Below, piece by piece: positions 30,832 to 36,637 of a stretch of 36,637 nt of DNA. Made by a program: the position numbers and the translations under genes. The stretch is from Dactylosporangium sucinum (lineage in GTDB: Bacteria > Actinomycetota > Actinomycetes > Mycobacteriales > Micromonosporaceae): contig NZ_BMPI01000020.1 in the NCBI RefSeq assembly GCF_014647515.1, positions 83,387 through 120,023 on the forward strand, in the 5' to 3' direction. The notes beneath the pieces were generated by a model, which was given only the letters and a program-made list of their open reading frames with translations, was not told the origin of the DNA and searched no databases. The stretch's first letter is position 1. The number at the start of each line of letters is the position of its first letter.

Positions 30832-31344
30832 ATGGACGTCCGCCACGCCTATCTGGACAGCCCGGTAGGGCGGCTTCTGCTCGTCGCCGGCGATGACGCG
30901 CTGGTGGGGCTGTATTTTCCGCGCTACCGGTACACGCCCCCGCCCTCCGCGTGGGGCCGCCGCGCCGACGCATCAGCGGATCCGGTGCTGGCACAGGCGC
31001 AAAGCGAGCTCGGCGAGTACTTCGCCGGGGACCGGCAGGTATTCGACGTCCCGGCGGCAACGAACGGTGACGAGTTCCAGGAACGAGTCTGGTCGCAGCT
31101 GCGGGAGATCCCGTACGGCGAGCGGATCACCTATGGCGACATTGCGGTCGAGCTGGGCAGCAAGGGGTTCGCGCAGTCCGTGGGCCAGGCGGTGGGGCGC
31201 AACCCGGTGAGTATAGTCATCCCCTGCCATCGGGTGGTGGGCGCGGGCGGCAAACTCACCGGATTCGGCGGCGGGCTCGAGCGCAAGCAGATTCTGCTGG
31301 ACCTTGAGGAGCCGGCCGAGGCACGGGCCGGGCGGCTGTTCTAG
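30832..31344 (+). CDS. ogt: Methylated-DNA--protein-cysteine methyltransferase
   Basis: 170 residues; ATG with AGGAGA upstream, which beats the earlier in-frame ATG at 30736 that lies in degenerate sequence. The C-terminal DNA-binding domain has the active-site PCHRV with acceptor cysteine C132, preceded by FQERVWSQLREIPYGERITYGDIA and GRNP, and followed by LTGFGGGLERKQILL. The N-terminal domain (about 1-75) is the short Ogt form. It removes alkyl groups from O6 of guanine in a suicide reaction. It appears to be a single-gene unit with no Ada or AlkA partner in view. Confidence 0.96.
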   Translation: MDVRHAYLDSPVGRLLLVAGDDALVGLYFPRYRYTPPPSAWGRRADASADPVLAQAQSELGEYFAGDRQVFDVPAATNGDEFQERVWSQLREIPYGERITYGDIAVELGSKGFAQSVGQAVGRNPVSIVIPCHRVVGAGGKLTGFGGGLERKQILLDLEEPAEARAGRLF

Positions 31345-31685
31345 CCGCGACCTCGCGTTCCGGCCAGATGGCACGTCGATCAGGCCGTGAAGATGAGACG
31401 CCCCTCCTGTGCGGCCCGCGCCGGGACGCGGGTCGCCGGCGCCGCGCGCCGCAAAGCCGCCGAGGCGCGGCACCGGCGGCACAGTACGCGCCCTGAGCCT
31501 GGACGGTTGAGAGCAGCGGTCCTGCCCAGCCGGCGGCGTCGCGCGAAGCAAAGCAACGAACGCGGACAACCTGACTTGTACTGGTTTGCGCATGTATGGC
31601 AAATGGGCCGCGAGGAACAAGCGGACTCCCCTAAGATCGGCGTCGATCGAACTCTGGCGCTCCGACGAAATGGAGTTTCCTCGCC
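31345..31685. other. 341-base gap with no supported gene
   Basis: Between ogt and the lectin gene, both plus strand. Open frames here are Arg-rich with unlikely composition. The part from about 31570 is AT-richer than the surroundings and should hold the lectin promoter; TTGTAC at 31576 is a possible -35, but no convincing -10 stands at the right distance. Confidence 0.4.
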
Positions 31686-32288
31686 GTGCTGCTCCGAACC
31701 AATCGGCGGCCCCTGGCCGCCGCGCTGGCGGCCGTGGTCGTCACCGCCCTGTCCGTCGCGGTCGCCCCAGCCGCGCCGGCGTCGGCCGACCCCGCCCCGA
31801 GCGTGGTTGTCCCGGCGTCCGCCGTGCACGTGTTCTCCGCGACCGAGGCGGGGCAATTCCAGGCACTCAGCCACGAGCGGAAATGCCCGCCAACCCGCGA
31901 CGCCGCCATTGCCCCGCAGTTGTGGTCCTACCTCGGCGTGACGGCGTGGATCGTCTTCCCTCAGTCGACCTTCTACCCGGGCGACATGTGCTCCATGCCG
32001 AACAACCGGCTGATCATGCAGACGGACGGAAACTTCGTCGTCTACGACCAGAACAACCAACCGAAGTGGGCCGCCGACACCTACCGAGTGGGTGAGTACG
32101 CGCGGATGCAGGTCGACGGCAACCTGGTCGTATACAACTACCGCAACCAGCCGGTGGGCAAACGGTCGAACACCATCGACTCAGATGCCGTGCTGGCCGT
32201 CCAGTCCGACGGCAACGTCGTGGTCTACCACCTCGACGCCCAGAACAACATGACGGCGCTTTGGTGGACCGGCACAGTGCACAACTAG
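31686..32288 (+). CDS. Secreted bulb-type (B-lectin) mannose-binding protein
   Basis: 200 residues from a GTG at 31686 with GGAG nine bases upstream. Sec signal peptide (NRRPLAAALAAVVVTALSVAV) cut within the first 20, cleavage likely after ASA at 34. The mature domain is a monocot-mannose-binding fold with three QxDxNxVxY sites: 112-120, 142-150 and 173-181, all complete, so all three should bind mannose. Two cysteines (C67, C102) may bridge. About 45 residues before the lectin fold have no known motif. No enzyme domain is attached. Such small exported lectins are found in actinobacteria; roles in adhesion or antagonism have been proposed for bacterial B-lectins. Confidence 0.92.
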   Translation: MLLRTNRRPLAAALAAVVVTALSVAVAPAAPASADPAPSVVVPASAVHVFSATEAGQFQALSHERKCPPTRDAAIAPQLWSYLGVTAWIVFPQSTFYPGDMCSMPNNRLIMQTDGNFVVYDQNNQPKWAADTYRVGEYARMQVDGNLVVYNYRNQPVGKRSNTIDSDAVLAVQSDGNVVVYHLDAQNNMTALWWTGTVHN

Positions 32289-32302
32289 TCCCATCTCAGG
32301 AC

Positions 32303-32334
32303 GGGCCGGCCGACCCCGTGGTTCCGGCCGGCCC
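32303..32334 (+). terminator. Terminator of the lectin gene
   Basis: A perfect 10-base GC stem (32303-32312 with 32325-32334) around a 12-base loop, 14 bases after the lectin stop. Confidence 0.75.
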
Positions 32335-32340
32335 CGCTGC

Positions 32341-32679
32341 AAACCTTGCACATGCGCGCCTCGTCTGCGGCGAGCGAGCCGGCCGTCTCCTTGCGCCGGA
32401 TATGCCATCGGGGAACGTCGCGCAGAACTCGGGGCCGGTGCGGCTCGGCGTCGCTCAGCCTGACCGGTAATGACGGCAACTCCAGCACTGCGAGCCCCCT
32501 CCAGCGTGCCCGGTCCTCGCCGGGCTTCCGCGTGCAGCTTCGGTACGGCGTGCCTCAGTCAAGGCCCGCGCGGCCACCGGCAGCCACGGGAGCGCGGTGG
32601 TCGGCACCACGGAGAGCGCGGCGAGCAGCCAGCCACGCGTGCGTCGGGTCATGCAGGGGTCTCTTACGGCGGAGGCTGG
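32341..32679. other. 339-base gap with no firm gene
   Basis: After the lectin terminator and beyond the azlD stop. A minus-strand frame 32455-32652 begins with a signal-like stretch (RRTRGWLLAALSVV) but has a poor ribosome site and no known motif, so it is not called. Confidence 0.4.
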
Positions 32680-33012
32680 TTAGTTGGCGAAAAGTGTGCT
32701 GACGAGCGCAACGTGGATGGCGGTGCCGCCCAGGATGCTGAGCAGGGCGCTGCGGCGCCACAGGTGCAGGCCGATCGTGGCGACGACGGCAAGCGCCGTG
32801 GCGAGCAGGCGGTGGGGCTCGGTGTGGTCCAGGTCGCGCAGACAGTAGGCGGCAAGGATGACCATGACGCCGGCCGGCATGGCTGTGCCGAGGTAGTGGA
32901 CAGTGCGGCTGGCGCGCAGCCGGGCCAGGGCGGCGAATGGCAGGGCGCGCAGGCTCCAGGTAACCGCGGCAGACACGGGGACGGCGGCGAGCAGGTACGG
33001 GGTCTCAGGCAC
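32680..33012 (-). CDS. azlD: AzlD-family branched-chain amino acid exporter subunit
   Basis: 110 residues from a GTG at 33012 with GGAGA seven bases upstream. Four hydrophobic segments and the typical sequence TWSLRALPFAAL, then YLGTAMPAGVMVILAAY, identify AzlD, the small partner of AzlC in branched-chain amino acid export. The upstream azlC is broken and mostly missing, so this subunit has no partner here and may be on its way to decay, although its own frame is intact. Confidence 0.88.
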   Translation of the reverse strand: MPETPYLLAAVPVSAAVTWSLRALPFAALARLRASRTVHYLGTAMPAGVMVILAAYCLRDLDHTEPHRLLATALAVVATIGLHLWRRSALLSILGGTAIHVALVSTLFAN

Positions 33013-33282
33013 GGGCGGATCTCCGGGTGGCACGGAACTGGCGGGCCAGCAGCGCGGCGGTGAACAGGTCGAAGGCGGCCAGCAGCATCTGGTGGGGAAA
33101 GACAAGGCGGGCGGCCAGCGCGGCGAGCAGGGCCAGGACCGGGGTCGGTAGTCGTGGCGGCGGGCTCGGACGGCTTCGATGGCCAGCACGACGAACAGGG
33201 CGGTGAGCGCGAAGTCCAGACCGGCGATAATGTCGGGGAGCAGCGATAGATGTGCTGGAGCCGTGAGCTCGGGGTGGACGGC
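33005..33282 (-). pseudogene. azlC: C-terminal remnant of azlC, frameshifted
   Basis: Read on the minus strand, one frame gives LLPDIIAGLDFALTALFVVL then AIEAVRARRHDYRP down to about 33150; the neighbouring frame continues PVLALLAALAARLVFPHQM and on to a stop at 33005, overlapping the azlD start as azlC normally does. The join is a one-base indel near 33145-33150. A TAG at 33283-33285 closes the first frame upstream, and the other roughly 140 N-terminal residues of an AzlC are absent. Confidence 0.75.
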
Positions 33283-33347
33283 CTAGCGGGGTTCCGCGCT
33301 GCCGGACGCTGTCGCTCGTCGCGGCCGCGATGCCCGGCGTGTCGGGG

Positions 33348-34457
33348 TCAGCGCCAGGGGGTCTCCCGAACCGGGCGGATGTCGTGGCCAGCGGCCGGGC
33401 CGGTGGCGATCGTCGCCGGCGCCGCGGGCCGCAGCGGGGCGGTCGCGAAGGTCCGCAGGCCTTCGGCCGGGTCGATGCGGGCGGTGAAGCCGAGGTCGCG
33501 GCGGGCGAGGGCGGCGGAGGCGACGATGTGGCGGACGTCGCCGGGCCGGTGCTCGCCGGTGACGACCGGCGCTGGGCCGGCCATGGCGCCGGCGAGGGTG
33601 GTGGCCATGGCGGCGACGGTGATCGGGTGGCCGGAGGCGATGTTGTACCGCCGGAAGCCGCTCTCCGCGGTGGCGTCGACGGCGAGCACGTTGGCGCGGG
33701 CGACGTCCTCGACGTGGACGAAGTCGCGCCGCTGGGCACCATCCTCGAAGACGCGGGGCGGGCGGCCGGCCTCCAGCGCGGAGCGGAAGATCGCCGCGAC
33801 GCCGCTGTACGGCGTGTCGCGGGGCATGCCGGGCCCGTAGACGTTGTGGTACCGCAGGGCGACAACGCCGCCCCCGGCGGAGGCCGCCCAGGCCGCGGCG
33901 AGGTGCTCCTGCGCGGTCTTCGTGGCCGCGTACACGCTGCTCGGCCGCAACGGCGCGTCCTCGCCGACCTCGCCGGGGACGAGCGCGGCGCCGCAGGCGG
34001 GGCAGGGCGGGTCGAACCGGCCGGCGTCGAGGTCGGCGCGGCGGCGCGGGGCGGGCTGGACGGGGCCGTGGCGCGGGCAGGCGTACGCGCCCTCGCCGTA
34101 GACCACCATCGAGCTGGCGAGCACCAGGCGGCCCACAGCTGCGCGGGCCATGCCGGCGAGCAGGACCGCCGTGCCGAGGTCGTTGCAGCCGACGTACGCC
34201 GGCAGGTCGGCGAGGTCGACGCCCATGCCGACCATGGCGGCCTGGTGTACGACGACGTCGACGCCGGCGAGGGCGCCGGCCACCGCGGCGGGGTCCCGCA
34301 CGTCCGCTTGCACGACGTCGTCCGGGACCGGATGACCGGCGCCGTGCGCGGCGGGGTGCAGGCTGTCGAGCGCGACGGCGTCATGGCCGGCGGCGCGCAG
34401 TGCGGCGACGACGTGCGAGCCGATGAAACCGGCACCGCCGGTGACGAGGATCCGCAT
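33348..34457 (-). CDS. NAD-dependent sugar epimerase with inserted zinc-knuckle
   Basis: 369 residues from ATG 34457. Extended SDR with TGGAGFIG (6-13) and Y176xxxK180. Between the serine region and the tyrosine there is an insertion carrying C127, H130, C152 and C155 (CPRHGP and CPACG), as seen in a group of nucleotide-sugar epimerases that includes dTDP-L-rhamnose 4-epimerase-type proteins. NVYGPGMPRDTPYSGVA and RDFVHVEDVA are typical substrate-side motifs. Divergent from a glycosyltransferase, with which it probably builds a cell-surface glycan or glycolipid. The sugar nucleotide is unknown. Confidence 0.88.
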   Translation of the reverse strand: MRILVTGGAGFIGSHVVAALRAAGHDAVALDSLHPAAHGAGHPVPDDVVQADVRDPAAVAGALAGVDVVVHQAAMVGMGVDLADLPAYVGCNDLGTAVLLAGMARAAVGRLVLASSMVVYGEGAYACPRHGPVQPAPRRRADLDAGRFDPPCPACGAALVPGEVGEDAPLRPSSVYAATKTAQEHLAAAWAASAGGGVVALRYHNVYGPGMPRDTPYSGVAAIFRSALEAGRPPRVFEDGAQRRDFVHVEDVARANVLAVDATAESGFRRYNIASGHPITVAAMATTLAGAMAGPAPVVTGEHRPGDVRHIVASAALARRDLGFTARIDPAEGLRTFATAPLRPAAPATIATGPAAGHDIRPVRETPWR

Positions 34458-34499
34458 CCGGTCAACGTAGGCGCCGGCCGGAGGCACCGCCCGGCCACG

Positions 34500-34534
34500 T
34501 TCGCGGTTCGTAATGGTTGGTTCGCGGCTCGTAA
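34500..34534. repeat. Two direct repeats 21 bases apart in a divergent promoter
   Basis: TTCGCGGTTCGTAA (34500-34513) and TTCGCGGCTCGTAA (34521-34534), 13 of 14 identical, spaced by exactly two helical turns, in the 113-base gap between epimerase and glycosyltransferase. A regulator dimer or pair could bind here. Confidence 0.6.
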
Positions 34535-34553
34535 GATCTTCCCTTCAAGATCA

Positions 34554-34560
34554 CATATAG
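34554..34560 (+). promoter_or_regulatory. Probable -10 of the glycosyltransferase operon
   Basis: CATATAG ends ten bases before the GTG start, so transcription would begin at or next to the start codon; there is no ribosome site. This suggests a leaderless mRNA. Confidence 0.45.
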
Positions 34561-34570
34561 CGTCCGAATC

Positions 34571-35224
34571 GTGCCTGATGTCGTTCTGCCCTGCCTCAAC
34601 GAGGCCGCCGCGCTGCCGTGGGTGCTGTCCCGGATGCCGGCCGGCTACCACCCGATCGTCGCCGACAACGGCTCCACCGACGCCTCCGCCGCGATCGCCG
34701 CGGCACACGGCGCGACGGTCGTCGCCGCGGCGCCGCGCGGGTTCGGCGCCGCGGCGCACGCCGGCCTGCGCGCCGCGACCGCCGACGTCGTGTGCTTCAT
34801 GGACGCAGACGGCTCCTTCGACCCCTGCCAGCTGCCCCGGGTCGCCGGGCCCGTCGCCGCGGGCGAGGCCGACCTGCTGCTCGGGCGGCGCCGGCCGACC
34901 GCGCCCGATGCGTGGCCCCTGCACGGACGGGTCGGCAACGCCGTCGTCGCCTGGCGGTTGCGCCGCACGGCCGGCGTGCCGGTCCACGACCTCGGGCCGA
35001 TGCGGGCCGCCCGCCGCGAGGCGCTGCTCGCCCTGGACCTGACCGACCGGCGCTTCGGCTACCCCCTCGAAATGGTGGTCCGGGCCGCCGCCGCGGGCTG
35101 GCGGGTCGGCGAGGTCGACGTCGACTACGCGCCCCGCACCGCCGGTGGCCGGTCGAAGGTGACCGGGACCGTCGCGGGCACGCTGCGCGCCGTGCGCGAC
35201 ATGAGCCGGGTGCTCGCCCGGTGA
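34571..35224 (+). CDS. Family 2 glycosyltransferase
   Basis: 217 residues from a GTG. GT-A fold with LPCLNEAAALPWVL at the start, DNGSTD (32-37), and the metal-binding D78-A-D80 in FMDADGSFDP. It resembles dolichyl/polyprenyl-phosphate sugar synthases such as DPM1-like enzymes (late motif YPLEMVVRAAAAGWRVGEV), but it lacks membrane segments. Its stop overlaps the DUF2064 gene start. It likely moves a sugar to a lipid or small acceptor; neither partner is known. Confidence 0.92.
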   Translation: MPDVVLPCLNEAAALPWVLSRMPAGYHPIVADNGSTDASAAIAAAHGATVVAAAPRGFGAAAHAGLRAATADVVCFMDADGSFDPCQLPRVAGPVAAGEADLLLGRRRPTAPDAWPLHGRVGNAVVAWRLRRTAGVPVHDLGPMRAARREALLALDLTDRRFGYPLEMVVRAAAAGWRVGEVDVDYAPRTAGGRSKVTGTVAGTLRAVRDMSRVLAR

Positions 35225-35865
35225 GCGCGCCGCCGGTACAGCTGCTGCTGCTCGCCAAGGCGCCGGTGCCCGGCCGGGTCAAGACCCGGCTCTGTCCACC
35301 GTGGACATACGAGCAGGCCGCCGGGGTTGCGGCGGCCGCACTCGCCGACACCATCGATGCGCTCAACGCGACCGCCGCCGTGGCCCACACGTTGGTGGTC
35401 GAAGGCGAACTCGGCGCGCCGCCCGGCTGGCGCCTGACCGGCCAGCGCGGCGGGCCGCTCGGCCAACGGATCGCGGCCGCGTACCGCGACACCGCCCTGC
35501 CCGGCGTCGCGTCGCTGCTCGTCGGCATGGACACGCCGCAGCTGACGCCGGCGCACCTGGGCGCCGCGGCCGAGCGCCTCACCGGCGCGGACGCGGTCCT
35601 CGGCCCGGCCGTCGACGGCGGCTGGTGGCTGCTCGGCCTGCGCGACCCGCTCGCCGGAGCCGCCGTCGCCGGCGTGCCCATGTCGACCGCGTCCACCGCC
35701 GCCGACACCGTCGCCGCGCTGCGCGGGCACGGCCTGTCGGTGGCGACGGCCGCGACGCTGCGCGACGTGGACACCGTGACCGACGCCGTGCTCGTCGCCG
35801 CCGCGAGCCCGCACGGCCGGTTCGCCCGGACCGTCGCGGGCCTGGCCGCCGGAGCGGCACGGTGA
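35221..35865 (+). CDS. DUF2064/TIGR04282-family glycosyltransferase-like protein
   Basis: 214 residues; GTG overlaps the previous stop by four bases. LLLAKAPVPGRVKTRLCPP at the N-terminus is the family signature, followed by LVGMDTPQLTP (metal-binding aspartate) and LGPAVDGGWWLLGL. These proteins have a nucleotidyltransferase/GT-A-like fold and nearly always sit next to a GT2 gene, as here. The reaction is not established. Tight coupling to the methyltransferase gene downstream. Confidence 0.92.
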   Translation: MSAPPVQLLLLAKAPVPGRVKTRLCPPWTYEQAAGVAAAALADTIDALNATAAVAHTLVVEGELGAPPGWRLTGQRGGPLGQRIAAAYRDTALPGVASLLVGMDTPQLTPAHLGAAAERLTGADAVLGPAVDGGWWLLGLRDPLAGAAVAGVPMSTASTAADTVAALRGHGLSVATAATLRDVDTVTDAVLVAAASPHGRFARTVAGLAAGAAR

Positions 35866-36506
35866 CCGCCCCGGCGGTGGTCTACGGCGCCGCCCTGCGC
35901 CGGGCGGCCCGCGGCGAACCGGCACCGCTGCGCCTCGTCGACCGGCACGGCGCCGACGTCCGCCCGATCGACCCGGGCGCCTGGTGCGCCGGCCTGCGCC
36001 CCGGCGACGACACGCTGCTCGACCGGTGCTCGGGCGCCACCGTCGACCTCGGCTGCGGCCCCGGCCGGCTCGCCCGCGCGCTCGCCGGGACCGGCCGGCG
36101 CGTGCTCGGGGTCGACGCCAGCCCGCAGGCCGTCCGGCTCGCCCGCCGCCACGGCGTCCCGGTCGCCCACCAGGACCTGTTCGCGCCCCTGCCGGACGAG
36201 GGCCGCTGGGACCGCGCGCTGCTCGCCGACGGCAACATCGGCATCGGCGGCGACCCGGAACGGCTGCTGCGCCGCTGCCGGGCGCTGCTGGCGCCCACCG
36301 GCACGGTGCTGGTCGAGGTCGACCCGCCCGGCGCCGGCACGTGGCGGGGGCGGCTCGCCCTGGCCGGGCCCGGCCGTATCAGCACGCCGTTCCCGTGGGC
36401 GTTCGTCGACGCGAACGCCGTCGCCACCGTCGCGGCGCGGGCCGCGCTGCGGCTCGTCGAGTCCTGGACGGAGGCCGGCCGATGGTTCGCCCACCTCAGC
36501 CGCTGA
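35862..36506 (+). CDS. Class I SAM-dependent methyltransferase
   Basis: 214 residues; GTG overlaps the previous stop by four bases. SAM motif I is VDLGCGPGRL (61-70), motif II region VLGVDASPQAV follows, and LLADGNIGIGGDPERLLRRC corresponds to post-I/III. The N-terminal 40 residues are family-specific. It is the third enzyme of the row and probably modifies the same glycan or small molecule. The end overlaps the start of the next gene by 25 bases. Confidence 0.92.
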   Translation: MTAPAVVYGAALRRAARGEPAPLRLVDRHGADVRPIDPGAWCAGLRPGDDTLLDRCSGATVDLGCGPGRLARALAGTGRRVLGVDASPQAVRLARRHGVPVAHQDLFAPLPDEGRWDRALLADGNIGIGGDPERLLRRCRALLAPTGTVLVEVDPPGAGTWRGRLALAGPGRISTPFPWAFVDANAVATVAARAALRLVESWTEAGRWFAHLSR

Positions 36507-36637
36507 GCCCGCTGACCAAGCTGAGCAAGCTGACCACGCTGTCGCAGCGCTTCAACTCCGCGGCGCGCTCGACCCGGCTGACCGCGCACCTCGGGCTGTG
36601 GCTGGCCGCCGCGTTCGGCGTCTGCTTCGCCACCGGC
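36482..36637 (+). CDS. Start of a membrane protein, probably molybdopterin-dependent oxidoreductase
   Basis: The first 52 codons; the frame runs off the window. ATG at 36482 has GGAGG seven bases upstream, inside the end of the methyltransferase gene. The peptide has a Pro/Leu/Thr-rich leader, a basic stretch (FNSAARSTRLTAH) and the start of a membrane segment (LGLWLAAAFGVCFATG). In actinobacteria this row is often followed by a membrane-anchored sulfite-oxidase-like molybdopterin oxidoreductase, and this N-terminus fits, but the domain is outside the window. Confidence 0.6.
   Translation, partial: MVRPPQPLSPLTKLSKLTTLSQRFNSAARSTRLTAHLGLWLAAAFGVCFATG

Noticed and set aside
30422..30868. A 148-codon intact gene between the dehydrogenase and ogt
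   Set aside because: Only its middle matches the carotenoid oxygenase pattern, the preceding part of that pattern is in another frame, and its end runs into ogt.
31387..31941. Open frame overlapping the lectin gene start
   Set aside because: Arg/Ala-rich composition, conflicts with the clear lectin signal peptide frame.
32455..32652. Possible small minus-strand signal-peptide protein after azlD
   Set aside because: Poor ribosome site, no homologous motif, and an Arg-rich tail typical of non-coding GC-rich DNA.
33005..34987. Long minus-strand open frame across the epimerase and glycosyltransferase region
   Set aside because: Shadow frame whose only real content is the azlC tail at its end.
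1..36637. CRISPR arrays, tRNA/rRNA genes, insertion sequences or prophage
   Set aside because: No regularly spaced repeats, tRNA-like cloverleaf, transposase, integrase or phage structural gene was seen on either strand.

Overview
The window is very GC-rich DNA with strong G/C third-position bias, many GTG and TTG starts and ATGA/GTGA start-stop overlaps. It encodes a zf-HC2 anti-sigma factor, a CUT1 sugar importer with no ATPase of its own, and a wall-side gene row of epimerase, glycosyltransferase, DUF2064 protein, methyltransferase and probable molybdopterin oxidoreductase. This points to a soil or plant-associated actinobacterium, most likely of the Micromonosporaceae type; the assignment is by gene style only. 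No rRNA, tRNA, CRISPR array, insertion sequence or phage gene was seen.

Layout. 1-2110: end of a DUF1080 sugar-hydrolase-like gene, a small lipoprotein and an SDR that has lost its catalytic residues. 2325-6021: a tightly packed minus-strand operon of ECF sigma factor, membrane anti-sigma factor, ABC ATPase and two ABC permeases. 6259-8435: a membrane-anchored endonuclease/exonuclease/phosphatase protein facing a secreted protein made of three tandem repeats, with a strong hairpin between them. 8859-30377: a roughly 21 kb carbohydrate catabolic island. 30378-33345: small genes mixed with gene debris (ogt, a secreted B-lectin, azlD, a carotenoid-oxygenase remnant and an azlC remnant). 33348-36637: the epimerase/glycosyltransferase/methyltransferase row, running off the end.

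The catabolic island is the main content. A plus-strand operon (12012-16608) holds a DhaK-DhaL fusion kinase, an RpiB-type isomerase, a TIM-type isomerase, a xylose-isomerase-like TIM barrel protein and a 6PGDH-like oxidoreductase. This set matches the known D-apionate route: ApnO (D-apionate to 3-oxo-isoapionate), OiaC (decarboxylation to L-erythrulose), LerK, LerI and DerI (to D-erythrose 4-phosphate). Around it lie a FadR-type regulator, an SMP-30-type lactonase, a clan GH-G-like hydrolase, a CUT1 importer, an amidohydrolase-type lactonase, two D-2-hydroxyacid dehydrogenases, a LacI regulator, a five-gene module (cupin, NAD epimerase-like dehydrogenase, SDR, carboxymuconolactone-decarboxylase-like protein, unassigned TIM barrel protein) and an intracellular GH78 alpha-L-rhamnosidase.

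A repeated near-palindrome close to TTGAAACGTTTCAA lies before the lactonase operon, over the -10 of the importer promoter and between the cupin and the rhamnosidase. These genes therefore look like one LacI regulon, while the apionate-type operon carries a different operator next to the FadR-type gene. The working picture is import and intracellular breakdown of a plant glycoside containing rhamnose and possibly apiose, with sugar oxidation, lactone opening and flow into D-erythrose 4-phosphate. The substrate and the first oxidation step are inferred, not seen.
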